A DNA stretch of 64,000 bases, taken from assembly GCA_958436475.1 (NCBI GenBank), contig CAUBKG010000001.1, forward strand, positions 1 to 64,000, read 5' to 3'. The stretch comes from an uncultured Clostridia bacterium. Its GTDB lineage: Bacteria > Bacillota > Clostridia > Oscillospirales > Acutalibacteraceae. Shown piece by piece: positions 48,177-58,124 of the stretch. The notes below the pieces were generated by a model that had not been told where the DNA came from, searched no databases, and saw nothing but the letters and a program-made list of their open reading frames with translations. Both the position numbers and the translations under genes were made by a program. Position 1 is the stretch's first letter. Each line of letters starts with the position of its first letter.

Positions 48177-49017
48177 GGTGCTTTTCCCCCGTAAGGCGGC
48201 AGACATGGCTTTCCAGCGCCGCCTGCTCCTGTTTTCTGTACATCTTGCTGCGTTCGATGGCTTCCTCAAAATCGACCTCATGAGCGTCGAAGTCGGGTCC
48301 GTCCACACAGGCGAACTTGGTTTTCCCTCCCACGGTGAGGCGGCAGCCGCCGCACATGCCGGTTCCGTCGATCATGATGGAATTCATGCTGATAATCGTT
48401 TTGATGCCGTAAGGCCGCGTCACTTCGGCCACCGCGCGCATCATGGGCAGCGGGCCGATGGCGATAACGAGGTCATACCCCGCACCCGCGTTGATTTCGC
48501 TCTGGAGGGCATTCGTCACAAAGCCCTTATTGCCGTTGGAGCCGTCGTCTGTCATCATGATGAGACGGCTGGAAACGGCCTTCATCTCTTCTTCAAGGAT
48601 GATGAGGTCCTTGTTCCGGAAGCCGGCGATCATGGTAACATCCGCCCCCATAGCATGCAGGGCCTTTGCCTGCGGATATGCGATGGCGCAGCCTGCGCCG
48701 CCGCCGATCACCGCGGCTTTCCGATACCCTCCAAGCTCCGTGGGAACGCCCAGCGGGCCAACGAAATCGAGGATACTGTCCCCTTCGTTCAGCTCATCCA
48801 GTGCATAGGTGGTTTTGCCGACTTTCTGAAAAATGATGGTAACGGTGCCCGCCTCACGGTCGTAATCCGCGATGGTCAGTGGGATGCGCTCTCCGTGTTC
48901 GTCTATACGCAGGATGATGAACTGCCCTGCCTGCGCCTTTTTGGCAATGAACGGAGCCTCCACCGTCATGCGGATCATCTGCTCATTGAGCTTTTCTTTT
49001 TCTATGATTTGAAACAT
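48169..49017 (-). CDS. nfnA: NfnA-like ferredoxin-NADP+ reductase subunit
   Basis: A 282-residue flavoprotein of the dihydroorotate-dehydrogenase-electron-transfer/SudB type. The N-terminal FAD domain has RIPLTIADYD, the NAD-binding part has AAVIGGGAGCAIAYPQAKAL, and the C-terminal region holds the [2Fe-2S] cysteines in GTGMCGGCRLTVGGKTKFAC (quoted 20 residues). It pairs with the larger FeS-flavoprotein to give an electron-bifurcating transhydrogenase. GGAGGG precedes the ATG. Confidence 0.9.
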   Translation of the reverse strand: MFQIIEKEKLNEQMIRMTVEAPFIAKKAQAGQFIILRIDEHGERIPLTIADYDREAGTVTIIFQKVGKTTYALDELNEGDSILDFVGPLGVPTELGGYRKAAVIGGGAGCAIAYPQAKALHAMGADVTMIAGFRNKDLIILEEEMKAVSSRLIMMTDDGSNGNKGFVTNALQSEINAGAGYDLVIAIGPLPMMRAVAEVTRPYGIKTIISMNSIMIDGTGMCGGCRLTVGGKTKFACVDGPDFDAHEVDFEEAIERSKMYRKQEQAALESHVCRLTGEKHHA

Positions 49018-49030
49018 AACTGGCCCTCCA

Positions 49031-51334
49031 TTATAAATAGCTTAGCTTCAGCCCGCCGTTTTCAGAAGTGACGCTGACGCCTGAAACCGGTTCGTCGCAA
49101 TGCTCCACCAGAAGCTCGGCGATTTTATCCTCCACGTTGCGGCGGATATAATTGCGCAGATCGCGCGCGCCGTTTTTGCCGCCGTGGGATTTTTCCGCGA
49201 TCAGCCGGAGGGCACCGTCGTCCCAAACCAGGGCGATGTGCTTTTCCTTCATGGAAGCCTTCAGCTCTTCCAGCATCAAGGCAGCTATCTTCTGATAATC
49301 CTCCCCGCTCAGATCGTTAAAGAATACGATCTCATCCACGCGGCTGATAAACTCCGGCCGCAGGAATTCGTTGAGCGCCTTCATGGCCTTATCGCGCGAA
49401 ACGGCATGCTGCGAAGCGCCGAAGCCGAGGGCGCTGTCTCTCTTATCGCTTCCGGCGTTGGAGGTCATCACGATTACGGTGTTTTCAAAGTTCACCGTGC
49501 GGCCGTGCGCATCGGTAATGCGCCCGTCGTCCAAAATCTGGAGCAGGATGTTGAGAACATCCGGGTGCGCTTTTTCGATTTCGTCCAGCAGCACCACCGA
49601 ATAGGGCTTGCGCCGCACCTTTTCGGTGAGCTGGCCCGCTTCATCGTACCCCACGTATCCGGGTGGCGCGCCGATGATGCGGGAAACGGAGTGCTTCTCC
49701 ATGAATTCAGACATATCGAGGCGTATGAGCGTTTCCGGCGTATCGAAAAGCTCGGCCGAAAGCACCTTGACGAGCTCTGTTTTCCCCACGCCCGTGGGGC
49801 CGACGAACAGGAAGGACGCCGGCCTGCGGCGCGCCGAGATCTGCACGCGGCTGCGCTTGATGGCGGCGGCGACCAGATGCACCGCTTCGTCCTGCCCGAT
49901 CACTTTGGCACGCAGGCGGTCTTCAAGGCCGGCGAGCTGCTTTAAATCCGACTGGCGGACCTTTGCGGCGGGGATTCCCGTCCACAGCTCGATCACGCGC
50001 GCGAGATCGTCCACCGTAACGGAATTATCGATGTTCTTTCGCTCCAGCTCTGCCAGCTGGACTCGATACTTTGCGAGCTCCGTTTTGATTTCCGCGAGAC
50101 GGGCGTAATCCGTTTCATCCTGCTCGGGCTCGGATTCCATTTCGCCCTCTTCCTCCCGGAGCTGCTCCACGCGGCGGCGGGCGGTGATCATTTCGTTCAT
50201 TTCCTTATTGCGCAGATTCGCGCAGGCACAGGCTTCATCTAAAAGGTCGATTGCCTTATCGGGCAGGAAACGGTCGGTGATATACCGCTCGGAAAGAGCG
50301 GCCGCACGGCGGAGGATCTCTTCTGTTACCGTTACGTGATGGTGCTGTTCATAATAATCCTTGATCCCGCAGAGGATCTCCACCGTTTCCGATACAGAGG
50401 GCTCTTCCACGGTCACCGGCTGGAAGCGGCGCTCTAAAGCGGCATCCTTTTCAATGTATTTACGGTACTCGGTAAAGGTGGTAGCGCCGATCACCTGGAT
50501 TTCCCCGCGCGAAAGCGAGGGCTTCAGGATATTGGCGGCGTTCATGGAGCCTTCGGCGTCTCCCACGCCTGCGAGATTGTGCACTTCGTCGATAAACAGG
50601 ATAATGTTTCCATCCTGCTTGATTTCATCCACCAACGCCTTGATGCGCTTTTCAAACTGCCCGCGGAACTGCGTGCCCGCCACGAGAGAGGCGAGGTCTA
50701 ACAGCATGATCTCCTTCTCCTGCAGGGCGGCGGGAACGTCTCCCTGCACGATTTTAAGGGCCAGACCCTCTGCAATGGCCGTTTTACCCACACCCGGCTC
50801 TCCGATGAGGCAGGGGTTATTCTTCTGGCGGCGGCTCAAAATCTGGATCACGCGGTAAATTTCGCGTTCCCGGCCGATCATACGGTCGATCGCGCCGTCC
50901 TTCGCCTTCTGATTCAAGCTCGTGCAGAACTCATTCAGAACCTTGCGCTTCTTTTCATTCACCTTTTTGCGGCGCTTTTTTTCAGGCGGCGGCGCGGCCT
51001 CCTTCGTCTCCTCCGGCTGCCCCGCGGCGTCTGCCGCCTTTTGCCCGCCGTTCCCGAAAATCGTATTCAGAAACGGAAAGGTCGCGGCGCCTCCCGGCAA
51101 AATCTCGGAAAGGTCGTTTTCATCGTCGCCGTCCATGAGCTCCATGAGCTGCTCATTGAGCTCATCCAGATTCTCCTCCGAGAGGTTGAACTGCGAAAGC
51201 ACCTGATCCACCGGAGCGATTCCGAGTTCCTTGGCGCACTGGATGCAAAAGCCCTCGGGTGTGGACTTATCCCCGTCCATCCGCGTCATAAACACGATGG
51301 CCGGGCGTTTTTTACATCTTGAGCATAATACCAT
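49031..51334 (-). CDS. ClpE-like AAA+ unfoldase with N-terminal zinc finger
   Basis: A 767-residue Clp/Hsp100 ATPase. The N terminus has a CxxC...CxxC zinc motif (CSRC and CIQC within the first 35 residues) and then an acidic linker, instead of the ClpN repeats of ClpC; this is the ClpE-type layout. AAA1 has GEPGVGKTAIAEGLA and FIDEVHNL; a middle domain (about 405-460) is coiled; AAA2 has GPTGVGKTELVKVL and LLDEIEKAHPDVLN. It should feed proteins to ClpP or refold them. TAGGAG precedes the ATG. It lies 13 bases upstream of nfnA. Confidence 0.9.
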   Translation of the reverse strand: MVLCSRCKKRPAIVFMTRMDGDKSTPEGFCIQCAKELGIAPVDQVLSQFNLSEENLDELNEQLMELMDGDDENDLSEILPGGAATFPFLNTIFGNGGQKAADAAGQPEETKEAAPPPEKKRRKKVNEKKRKVLNEFCTSLNQKAKDGAIDRMIGREREIYRVIQILSRRQKNNPCLIGEPGVGKTAIAEGLALKIVQGDVPAALQEKEIMLLDLASLVAGTQFRGQFEKRIKALVDEIKQDGNIILFIDEVHNLAGVGDAEGSMNAANILKPSLSRGEIQVIGATTFTEYRKYIEKDAALERRFQPVTVEEPSVSETVEILCGIKDYYEQHHHVTVTEEILRRAAALSERYITDRFLPDKAIDLLDEACACANLRNKEMNEMITARRRVEQLREEEGEMESEPEQDETDYARLAEIKTELAKYRVQLAELERKNIDNSVTVDDLARVIELWTGIPAAKVRQSDLKQLAGLEDRLRAKVIGQDEAVHLVAAAIKRSRVQISARRRPASFLFVGPTGVGKTELVKVLSAELFDTPETLIRLDMSEFMEKHSVSRIIGAPPGYVGYDEAGQLTEKVRRKPYSVVLLDEIEKAHPDVLNILLQILDDGRITDAHGRTVNFENTVIVMTSNAGSDKRDSALGFGASQHAVSRDKAMKALNEFLRPEFISRVDEIVFFNDLSGEDYQKIAALMLEELKASMKEKHIALVWDDGALRLIAEKSHGGKNGARDLRNYIRRNVEDKIAELLVEHCDEPVSGVSVTSENGGLKLSYL

Positions 51335-51353
51335 AATTATATTCTCCTATTAG

Positions 51354-51920
51354 TTAAACGTGATCCGCCGCCTCATTTTTGCCTTCGTTCATTTTATGCA
51401 CGAAGAGCTGAAAATAACGGACAAATGCATATACCGCACAGATCACCGTTACCGCCATCAAAACAAGAACAAAAATATCGTTTAAAAAATCCAGCTTGCC
51501 GTTGAGAAGGATCAGGAACATGCTGGCATAAAAAACCGCAGTTGCCAGTTTTCCATACCACTCGGAGCCGGTGGCTTTCTCCTGCCGCCGGAGCAGGACC
51601 AGGGAAAACGCCATCATCAGAAGCTCCTTCACTATTATAACAATGAAAAAAGGCCAAACAAAGGGGTATGTAATGGTAATACAGAAAACAACTGTTATTT
51701 GGGTGAGTTTGTCCGCCAGCGGGTCGAGCAGCTTGCCGATTTCCGTTACCTGGTCAAAATGGCGCGCGATATAGCCATCTACAACGTCGGTCAGGCCGGA
51801 AAGGACGATCACCCCAATGGCGATGCCGTAATTTTTTTGGAAATACATCACCGCAAAAAGCGGAATCAGCAAAATCCGAAACAAGGATAACAGATTCGGA
51901 ATAGTTAAAAATTTACGCAT
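51354..51920 (-). CDS. pgsA: CDP-diacylglycerol--glycerol-3-phosphate phosphatidyltransferase
   Basis: A 188-residue membrane enzyme of phosphatidylglycerol synthesis. IPNLLSLFRILLIPLF at the N terminus and the CDP-alcohol phosphotransferase motif DVVDGYIARHFDQVTEIGKLLDPLADK (quoted in part: GYIARHFDQVTEIGKLLDP) with its spaced Asp residues are diagnostic. Four to six helices are visible. GGGAGG precedes the ATG. Same strand as its neighbours. Confidence 0.93.
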   Translation of the reverse strand: MRKFLTIPNLLSLFRILLIPLFAVMYFQKNYGIAIGVIVLSGLTDVVDGYIARHFDQVTEIGKLLDPLADKLTQITVVFCITITYPFVWPFFIVIIVKELLMMAFSLVLLRRQEKATGSEWYGKLATAVFYASMFLILLNGKLDFLNDIFVLVLMAVTVICAVYAFVRYFQLFVHKMNEGKNEAADHV

Positions 51921-51946
51921 AATGCCTCCCCAATGCCGCTGAAAAT

Positions 51947-52669
51947 CTATTCGATGAAGCCGATCAGAGGATTGTATTCCTCAATCGTCCGATACAGGTA
52001 AGTGCTTTCAACCGCCTCGCGGTTCAGAGCTTTGGATTCGTTATGGGTAACGGAAATGGAAAACGCCACGCAGAGGGACAGAACCAGCAGGACAACGGCC
52101 GCTTTCACGAGACCGAGCACGCCTCCCAGCACATGATTCACCGTGCCGATCACCGGCAGGTGAAATAGCTTTTCGAGCATGGAGGCCACAACGCTGAGAA
52201 CTGCAAAAAACACAAGGAACAAAACGAGCAGGCAAAGCACATACAGGAGCGGCGTCACCGCGGGGCGGAAAGCACTCTCGGTGATGCGCTGAGCGGAATC
52301 GTGTGCATCTGCCCCCATGTTTTCCCGGAAGGACTGCTGCATGGATTCATTCGAAACGCCCGCGCTCTCGAGGATGTTCACCACAAAGCCGGGCAGCGAA
52401 TCAAACACACCGTTTACCTGCTCTTCGAGCGACCGGCCGCCGCCTTCCCGGAGCGTTTCCTCCACTTTCTCGGTAACGGCGGGCTCCACGCCTACACGGA
52501 AGGTGAAATCCGCCATGGGAGATGCGAGACTAAAGGCCAGCACAGCCGCCGCAACCATGGCGGCCAGATGCAGGAGCATGCCGGCCAAGCCCTTGACCGC
52601 CGAAAAAATAACGGTACCGATAACGATCAAAACAACCGCCAGATCGAGGATAATACTGGCTGTGGGCAT
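51947..52669 (-). CDS. CvpA family membrane protein
   Basis: A 240-residue protein with an N-terminal helical pair (ILDLAVVLIVIGTVIFSAVKGL, quoted in part as LAVVLIVIGTVIFSAVKG) typical of CvpA, a hydrophilic extracytoplasmic stretch (about 60-130) and two further helices near 140-165 and 178-200 with VIGTVNHVLGGVLGLVKA. CvpA proteins affect colicin export in E. coli and envelope homeostasis more widely; the exact role is not known. GGAGGTG precedes the ATG. Confidence 0.85.
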   Translation of the reverse strand: MPTASIILDLAVVLIVIGTVIFSAVKGLAGMLLHLAAMVAAAVLAFSLASPMADFTFRVGVEPAVTEKVEETLREGGGRSLEEQVNGVFDSLPGFVVNILESAGVSNESMQQSFRENMGADAHDSAQRITESAFRPAVTPLLYVLCLLVLFLVFFAVLSVVASMLEKLFHLPVIGTVNHVLGGVLGLVKAAVVLLVLSLCVAFSISVTHNESKALNREAVESTYLYRTIEEYNPLIGFIE

Positions 52670-52692
52670 AACCGTGCACCTCCAAAAACAGC

Positions 52693-53940
52693 TTATTCGT
52701 ACTTTTCCACCTTGGAATTTCCAATTGCTATAATATTTTTATTGTATTCGAAAACCCGGTAGGAATCAATACCTGTTTCTTCCCTGCGGACGAGTTTTCC
52801 TGTTTTATCGTACATGGAAACCTGTGAAAAGGTGAGCTCCGTTACATAATGCTTGGAAACATAGAGGGAGGAAACCCGGGAATCGCGCTCCGCTTCAAAA
52901 AGGATATTCCCCTTCGGGTCGTACATTACGGTCTTCCCGCTGCCCGCGTCCCCATGCCGGGAAAAGCTCATGGCAATGCCGGAAGCGTCTCCGTTATAAA
53001 ACGTTTCGAGCGAAAGAGCGCCGAAGGGCAGGTCCTTGTGCGCATCGGGAGCGGCGATTTCCACGAAGGATACGAGAGAATCGCCCACCGCGGTAACGGA
53101 AGAATTGCCCTTGAAGGAAAGGTCCAGCAGCAGGCAGCCGCTGTATTCGAGCTTCGCGAGCTGCTCCACCTTGCGGATATCGAAAAGATACAAATAAGAT
53201 TTGAGCCGGCCGCCTTCCGCCGCAGCCGTCGCCACGGCGCACAGCTTTCCATTGGGACTTACCTTCACGGCGATGACCTCCTGATCGGAGGTATACCATT
53301 TGAAGGGCTGCTTTACAAAGCCGCGGCTGTAAAGGGAAATCTCCGCGTTATACCCTTCCGATTTCGTTGCAACGGCATACACGCCGCTATCAGACAAATC
53401 TGCCGCCAGGATTTTGCTGCCCAGTGTTTCCTCCAGCAGCGTTTTGCCCGCGCTTTCGATCTTGAGCGAGTTCCCGCCACTGTCATAAATGAGGCAGCGG
53501 TCTTTCGCACAGGAGAGCCGGGGCGAAGCAAAGCCGTGCTGGCGGCTGTAAAGGGTTGCGCCCGAGGAGGTATAGCACACGGCAGACATATCCGTGAGCA
53601 GCACGAGCCGGTCGCGGTCCACGGCGGCGCTTATCACGTTCAGCTCCGAAACATCCACGGGATAGGCGCCCTCTCCCGCATGGGAAAGCGCCGCCGTATC
53701 GTTGATAAACTGAAGGATATTCGCCGGGGTAAGCGACGTGACATTGGCCAGGACATAAACGCACACCGCAATGACGGCAATGATCAGCACCTTGCGCCAA
53801 AAGGAACGCTTCTTCTTTTTCTTTCTTTTTTTTGGCGCGGGAACTTCTTTTAAAAAGCTGCCGTCGTCCTTTTCGTAATCATAAAAATCGAGCTCCTCCG
53901 AAGACGGAGCGGGTGATTTTTTCTTTCTTTTTTTCGTCAT
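52693..53940 (-). CDS. DUF5711-like membrane-anchored beta-propeller protein
   Basis: A 415-residue protein. Residues 1-45 are highly charged (many Lys), a single helix follows (about 48-66), and the rest is an extracytoplasmic region with repeating beta-strand patterns such as VDRDRLVLLTD, SDSGVYAVATKSEG and VSPNGKLCAVATAAAEGG, like a WD/NHL-type propeller. This layout matches DUF5711, a clostridial family of unknown function. GGGAGGTG precedes the ATG. The cytoplasmic tail suggests interaction with nucleic acids or acidic partners, which is speculation. Confidence 0.8.
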   Translation of the reverse strand: MTKKRKKKSPAPSSEELDFYDYEKDDGSFLKEVPAPKKRKKKKKRSFWRKVLIIAVIAVCVYVLANVTSLTPANILQFINDTAALSHAGEGAYPVDVSELNVISAAVDRDRLVLLTDMSAVCYTSSGATLYSRQHGFASPRLSCAKDRCLIYDSGGNSLKIESAGKTLLEETLGSKILAADLSDSGVYAVATKSEGYNAEISLYSRGFVKQPFKWYTSDQEVIAVKVSPNGKLCAVATAAAEGGRLKSYLYLFDIRKVEQLAKLEYSGCLLLDLSFKGNSSVTAVGDSLVSFVEIAAPDAHKDLPFGALSLETFYNGDASGIAMSFSRHGDAGSGKTVMYDPKGNILFEAERDSRVSSLYVSKHYVTELTFSQVSMYDKTGKLVRREETGIDSYRVFEYNKNIIAIGNSKVEKYE

Positions 53941-53969
53941 TGCCTTTTCGTCACCTCCCGGTTCAAAAA

Positions 53970-54710
53970 TCAGGAATCATAAAACACGCGGTTCAGATAG
54001 AGCCCATACGGCGGCGCGGTCTTGCCGGCGCGATTCCGGTCTTTGGAAGCCAGAATCGCCGGGATATCCGACTGCCGTAACCTCCCCTGCTCCACAAACA
54101 AAAGCGTGCCCGCGAGGATACGCACCATGTTGTAAAGAAAGCCGTTCCCGCGCACGGTGAGGGTAACGAGCTTCCCCTCCCGTGCCACATCGAAGGAATA
54201 GATGGTGCGAACATGGGTTCGCACTGCATCCCCCGCGCTGCAGAAGGCCGAAAAATCGTGCTCCCCGAGAAACAGCCGGGCCGTTTCCTGCATACGGGTT
54301 TCATCCAGCGGACGAAAATACTGCAGGGCGTAGCCGTGCAAAAACGGGTCCCGCACCCGGGAATTGTATATCTGATACACATACTCCTTGGCTGTGCAGG
54401 AATAGCGCGCGTGAAAATCCATCGGTTTTTCCTCGCAGGAAAGCACCGCGATATCGGGCGGCAAAAGGGTGTTGAGCGCCAGCACGGCACGGCCGCACGG
54501 GATGCCGGATTCCGTATCGAAATGGCAGCAGTATTCCCTGGCATGCACGCCGGAATCCGTGCGGCTGCAGCCCGTTATCCCTAAACGGCTGCCGAAGACC
54601 TTTTCGACAGCGTCCTGCACCACCTGCTGCACGGCCAGCGCATTCTGCTGGACCTGCCAGCCGTGGTAGCGGCTGCCGTCAAAAGCGAGAGTCAGTAACA
54701 GTCTGCGCAT
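53970..54710 (-). CDS. truA: tRNA pseudouridine(38-40) synthase TruA
   Basis: A 246-residue enzyme that makes pseudouridine at positions 38-40 of tRNA anticodon arms. TLAFDGSRYHGWQVQ at the N terminus, GCSRTDSGVHA with the catalytic Asp near 52, and VRGNGFLYNMVRILAGTLL near 200 are diagnostic. GAGGAG precedes the ATG. It follows the EcfT gene, a conserved order in Firmicutes. Confidence 0.96.
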   Translation of the reverse strand: MRRLLLTLAFDGSRYHGWQVQQNALAVQQVVQDAVEKVFGSRLGITGCSRTDSGVHAREYCCHFDTESGIPCGRAVLALNTLLPPDIAVLSCEEKPMDFHARYSCTAKEYVYQIYNSRVRDPFLHGYALQYFRPLDETRMQETARLFLGEHDFSAFCSAGDAVRTHVRTIYSFDVAREGKLVTLTVRGNGFLYNMVRILAGTLLFVEQGRLRQSDIPAILASKDRNRAGKTAPPYGLYLNRVFYDS

Positions 54711-54719
54711 GGCGTCTCC

Positions 54720-55523
54720 TCAGCAAAAAGTATTGAGCAGGATAATGGCCGCGAGAAACATGAGATAAATCCCCACAGCCAGATAGTCGGCCGTGCTCAT
54801 TTTCAGAATCTTCATCCTGGTGCGGCCTTCTCCCCCGTTATAGCACCGGCATTCCATCGCATAAGCCAGCTCGTAAGCGCGGCGGAAGGAGGAAACAAAC
54901 AGCGGGATGAGAATGGGAAGGAGCGCTTTCATGCGCTGCACCAGCCCTCCCGATTCCATATCGGCTCCGCGCGCTTTCTGTGCGCTCATGATTTTTTCCG
55001 TTTCCTCCACGAGGGTCGGGATGAAACGGAGTGCAATGGTCATCATCATGGCAAGGGAATGGACGTCTACCTTCAGCTTTGTGAGCGGGGAAAGCAAGCG
55101 CTCAATAGCGTCTGTCAACTCAGTAGGCGAGGTGGTATAGGTAAGCAGGCCGCTGATTAAAATGAGGCAGATGATGCGGACAGACATAAACAGCGCCGTG
55201 ATAAGGCCCTTGTCCGTAATCCGGATCACCCAGAACTGGAGCAAGGTTTCTCCCCCGCCGATGTAAAAAATGTTGAGCACCGAGGTAATGATGATAATCG
55301 GGATGATGGGTTTCAGCGACTTAAAATAGATTTTGAGCGGCACGCGGGAAAGCAGCATGAGCGCAACGGTTGCCAAAACGATAACCGCCATGGCGGCAAA
55401 ATTATTTGCCACGAACACCGTGACGATCACGGCGAGCACCAGCACGAGCTTTACACGCGGGTCTATCCGGTGAAGGAAGGAACCCACCGGAAAATACTGG
55501 CCGATGGTGATATCCTTAAGCAC
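54720..55523 (-). CDS. ecfT: ECF transporter transmembrane subunit EcfT
   Basis: A 267-residue membrane subunit shared by vitamin and metal ECF importers. ITIGQYFPVGSFLHRIDPRVK at the N terminus (quoted in part: GSFLHRIDPRVK), helices between about 28 and 135, and ARGADMESGG near 190 with the coupling-helix Ala-Arg-Gly motif. A second ARG-like motif, AMECRCYNGG, follows. The frame opens at 55589; GTG 55523 has GGGAGG eight bases before it and overlaps ecfA2 by eight bases. Confidence 0.93.
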   Translation of the reverse strand: MLKDITIGQYFPVGSFLHRIDPRVKLVLVLAVIVTVFVANNFAAMAVIVLATVALMLLSRVPLKIYFKSLKPIIPIIIITSVLNIFYIGGGETLLQFWVIRITDKGLITALFMSVRIICLILISGLLTYTTSPTELTDAIERLLSPLTKLKVDVHSLAMMMTIALRFIPTLVEETEKIMSAQKARGADMESGGLVQRMKALLPILIPLFVSSFRRAYELAYAMECRCYNGGEGRTRMKILKMSTADYLAVGIYLMFLAAIILLNTFC

Positions 55524-56385
55524 GGGCCCCGCCTCCCTTCGTGAGGAGCTCTTTGAGGCGCTGCTCCGCGCCGGACACGGTATAAACATTGGTATCCACC
55601 GGAATCCCTCTTTTTCGCAGCGCTAAGAAAACACGGGTCACCTGCGGCACATCGAGGCCGATTTTCATCAGCTCCGCCGCGCGGGAAAACACCTCTTCCA
55701 CCGGCTCGAACATGGCGATTTTTCCCTTGTTCATCACCAGAACCTTTTCCACGTTCTGCGCGATATCCTCCATGCTGTGGGAAACGAGGATGACTGTTTT
55801 GCCGGTCTGCCTCTTGTATTCCCGGATCTGCGCGAGGATTACGTCCCTCCCATGGGGATCGAGCCCGGCGGTTGGTTCATCCAGCACCAGGATATCCGGC
55901 CGCATGGCGATGACTCCTGCAATGGCGGCCCGGCGTTTTTCCCCGCCGGAAAGGTCGAAGGGAGATTTTTCGAAATAATCTTCCGAAAGGCCGACGAACC
56001 GCGCCGCCTCCCGCACGCTGACATCAATTTCCCCTTCGGACAATCCCATATTTTTCGGCCCGAACGCGATATCTTTATAAACCGTTTCTTCGAAGAGCTG
56101 GTATTCCGGATACTGGAACACAAGCCCTACCCGGAAGCGGATGGCGCGTATTTTCTTCGGCTCTTCCCAAATATCCTTTCCATCCAGCAAAACCCGGCCC
56201 GCGCTTGGGCGGACAAGGCCGTTTAAGTGCTGCACGAGGGTGGATTTTCCCGAGCCCGTGTGGCCGATGATGCCGATGAAGCTGCCGTCTTCTATCGTCA
56301 GGCTGATATCGTCCAGCGCACATTTTTCGAAGGGAGTCCCCTCGCTGTATAAATAAGAGACATGCTCGAGCTTCAGTTCAGACAT
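55516..56385 (-). CDS. ecfA2: ECF transporter ATPase EcfA2
   Basis: A 289-residue ABC ATPase. [20 protein letters not shown] is the Walker [16 protein letters not shown] the signature and [13 protein letters not shown] the Walker B. The C-terminal part is characteristic of EcfA proteins. It forms a heterodimer with EcfA1 that drives substrate-binding S components encoded elsewhere. It overlaps ecfA1 and ecfT by eight bases each, so the three are coupled. Confidence 0.94.
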   Translation of the reverse strand: MSELKLEHVSYLYSEGTPFEKCALDDISLTIEDGSFIGIIGHTGSGKSTLVQHLNGLVRPSAGRVLLDGKDIWEEPKKIRAIRFRVGLVFQYPEYQLFEETVYKDIAFGPKNMGLSEGEIDVSVREAARFVGLSEDYFEKSPFDLSGGEKRRAAIAGVIAMRPDILVLDEPTAGLDPHGRDVILAQIREYKRQTGKTVILVSHSMEDIAQNVEKVLVMNKGKIAMFEPVEEVFSRAAELMKIGLDVPQVTRVFLALRKRGIPVDTNVYTVSGAEQRLKELLTKGGGARA

Positions 56386-57232
56386 GGCGTTCCTCCAGCA
56401 AGCGGGCCAGTGCGCATATGCACTCCTCTTCGGTCAGCACATCTTCCGGAAGGGAAAAGCCATCCTTCCGCATGCGGTAAACGAGCTCGGCCGTCTGCGG
56501 AACGTCCAGCCGGATCTTCCGGAGGTAATCCACCTGCCGGAAGACTTCCTTCGGCGTGCCGTCGAGGCAGAGCTCGCCGTCATTTATTACGATTACGCGG
56601 TCAGCCGCAGCCGCTTCATCCATAAAATGGGTAATAAAGACGACCGTGATGCCGAGCTCCCGGTTCAGGCGGCGGACGGTCTGCATAACCTCTTTCCGGC
56701 CCCGGGGATCGAGCATGGCGGTGGGCTCGTCCAGCACGATGCACTTCGGCTGCATGGCGATGATGCCCGCAATGGCCACCCGCTGCTTCTGCCCGCCCGA
56801 AAGCTTATGGGGGGCGTGCTTGCGGTAATCGTACATCCCCACCGCCTTAAGGGCGTTGTCTACCCGTTCGCGGATTTCCTTCGGCGGAACACCGAGGTTT
56901 TCCGGCCCGAAGGCGACATCCTCCTCCACGATGGTTGCCACCAGCTGGTTATCCGGGTTCTGAAACACCATGCCCACCTGCTGGCGGATGGGAAGCTTGT
57001 TTTCTTCGGCTGCGGTATCCAGCCCGCATACCGTGACCCTGCCGCCGGTTGGCAGCAGAAGTGCGTTGAAATGCTTCGCGAGCGTGGATTTTCCCGAGCC
57101 GTTGTGCCCGAGCACCGCAACGAACTCGCCTTCCGCAATCTCCAGATTCAGATGCTTCAGCACGGGGATTTCCCGCTTTTGTTCATCGGTATAATGAAAT
57201 TCGAGGTTGTTTACCGAAATGATTGGTTTCAT
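56378..57232 (-). CDS. ecfA1: ECF transporter ATPase EcfA1
   Basis: A 284-residue ABC ATPase. [20 protein letters not shown] is the Walker [16 protein letters not shown] the signature, and [16 protein letters not shown] the Walker B with D-loop. [26 protein letters not shown] (quoted in part: [19 protein letters not shown]) is typical of the EcfA/CbiO group. First gene of the ecfA1-A2-T-truA set. AAGGATG precedes the ATG. Confidence 0.94.
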   Translation of the reverse strand: MKPIISVNNLEFHYTDEQKREIPVLKHLNLEIAEGEFVAVLGHNGSGKSTLAKHFNALLLPTGGRVTVCGLDTAAEENKLPIRQQVGMVFQNPDNQLVATIVEEDVAFGPENLGVPPKEIRERVDNALKAVGMYDYRKHAPHKLSGGQKQRVAIAGIIAMQPKCIVLDEPTAMLDPRGRKEVMQTVRRLNRELGITVVFITHFMDEAAAADRVIVINDGELCLDGTPKEVFRQVDYLRKIRLDVPQTAELVYRMRKDGFSLPEDVLTEEECICALARLLEERHV

Positions 57233-57244
57233 AGCGTCATCCTT

Positions 57245-58108
57245 TTAGAAATCGGATTTCCAAACAGCAGTGGAGCCACAGGGCAGCACGAGACCTGTTT
57301 CCGTAACGGGCAGGCCGATTTCCTCGGCAGAAACGGTTCCACCGCCCAGCTCCAGCGTTTCCAGCAGATACATCATGACCGCCGGCGAGAGGCCGGTGGT
57401 ATAGGAATTGATGATAAAAAACAGCGGCTGCTCCGAGAGCAGCTGGCGGCACTGCGTCAAAAGCGGATAGATCTGCTCTTCGATCTTCCAGATCTCCCCG
57501 TTCGGGCCCCTGCCGTAAGAAGGAGGGTCCATCACGATGCCGTCGTAATGGTTTCCGCGTCGGATTTCCCGCGCCACGAATTTGAGGCAGTCGTCCACCA
57601 GCCAGCGAACCGGCTTATCTGCGAGGCCGGAGGCCGCCGCGTTATCCTTCGCCCAGAGGACCATGCCCTTAGAGGCGTCCACATGAACGGTCTCCGCCCC
57701 GGCGCTCAAGGAAGCGAGGGTTGCGCCGCCGGTATAGGCAAACAGGTTCAGAACCTTTATTTTCCGGTTTGCGCTGCGGACAGCGTTTGCAATCCAGTCC
57801 CAATTGACTGCCTGCTCCGGGAAAAGACCCGTATGCTTAAATCCCATGGGCTTTAAGCGGAAGGCAAGATCCTTGTATCCGATCTGCCAAACGTCCGGCA
57901 CTCTGCGGTAGGTTTCCCAGTGCCCGCCGCCCGAGGAAGAACGGTGATAGCGCGCATGCGCCTCTTTCCAAAGCGGATTCTTTTTCGGCGTATTCCAAAC
58001 GATCTGCGGATCCGGGCGGATCAGGATAATATCCCCCCAGCGCTCGAGGCGTTCGCCGGAGCTCGCGTCGATCAATTCATAATCCTTCCAGCCGGAAGAT
58101 ATCCTCAT
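57245..58108 (-). CDS. RlmI/RlmL-type SAM methyltransferase
   Basis: A 287-residue class I methyltransferase. The SAM loop is VLNLFAYTGGATLASLSAGA near 118, VHVDASKGMVLWAKDNA follows, and the catalytic-type motif is GIVMDPPSYGRGPNGE near 188. This set best fits large-subunit rRNA methyltransferases of the RlmI type, but the PUA domain is missing and the target base is unknown. I use ATG 58108, preceded by AGAGGAAG; the frame opens at 58159. It ends 12 bases before ecfA1 on the same strand. Confidence 0.85.
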   Translation of the reverse strand: MRISSGWKDYELIDASSGERLERWGDIILIRPDPQIVWNTPKKNPLWKEAHARYHRSSSGGGHWETYRRVPDVWQIGYKDLAFRLKPMGFKHTGLFPEQAVNWDWIANAVRSANRKIKVLNLFAYTGGATLASLSAGAETVHVDASKGMVLWAKDNAAASGLADKPVRWLVDDCLKFVAREIRRGNHYDGIVMDPPSYGRGPNGEIWKIEEQIYPLLTQCRQLLSEQPLFFIINSYTTGLSPAVMMYLLETLELGGGTVSAEEIGLPVTETGLVLPCGSTAVWKSDF

Positions 58109-58124
58109 ACTCTTCTTCCTCTCT

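Noticed and set aside
46740..48194. 484-codon open frame on the plus strand
   Set aside because: Antisense of the NfnB gene; no motif in the translated sequence.
56384..57856. 490-codon open frame on the plus strand
   Set aside because: Antisense of ecfA1 and the methyltransferase gene; the real genes show Walker and SAM motifs.
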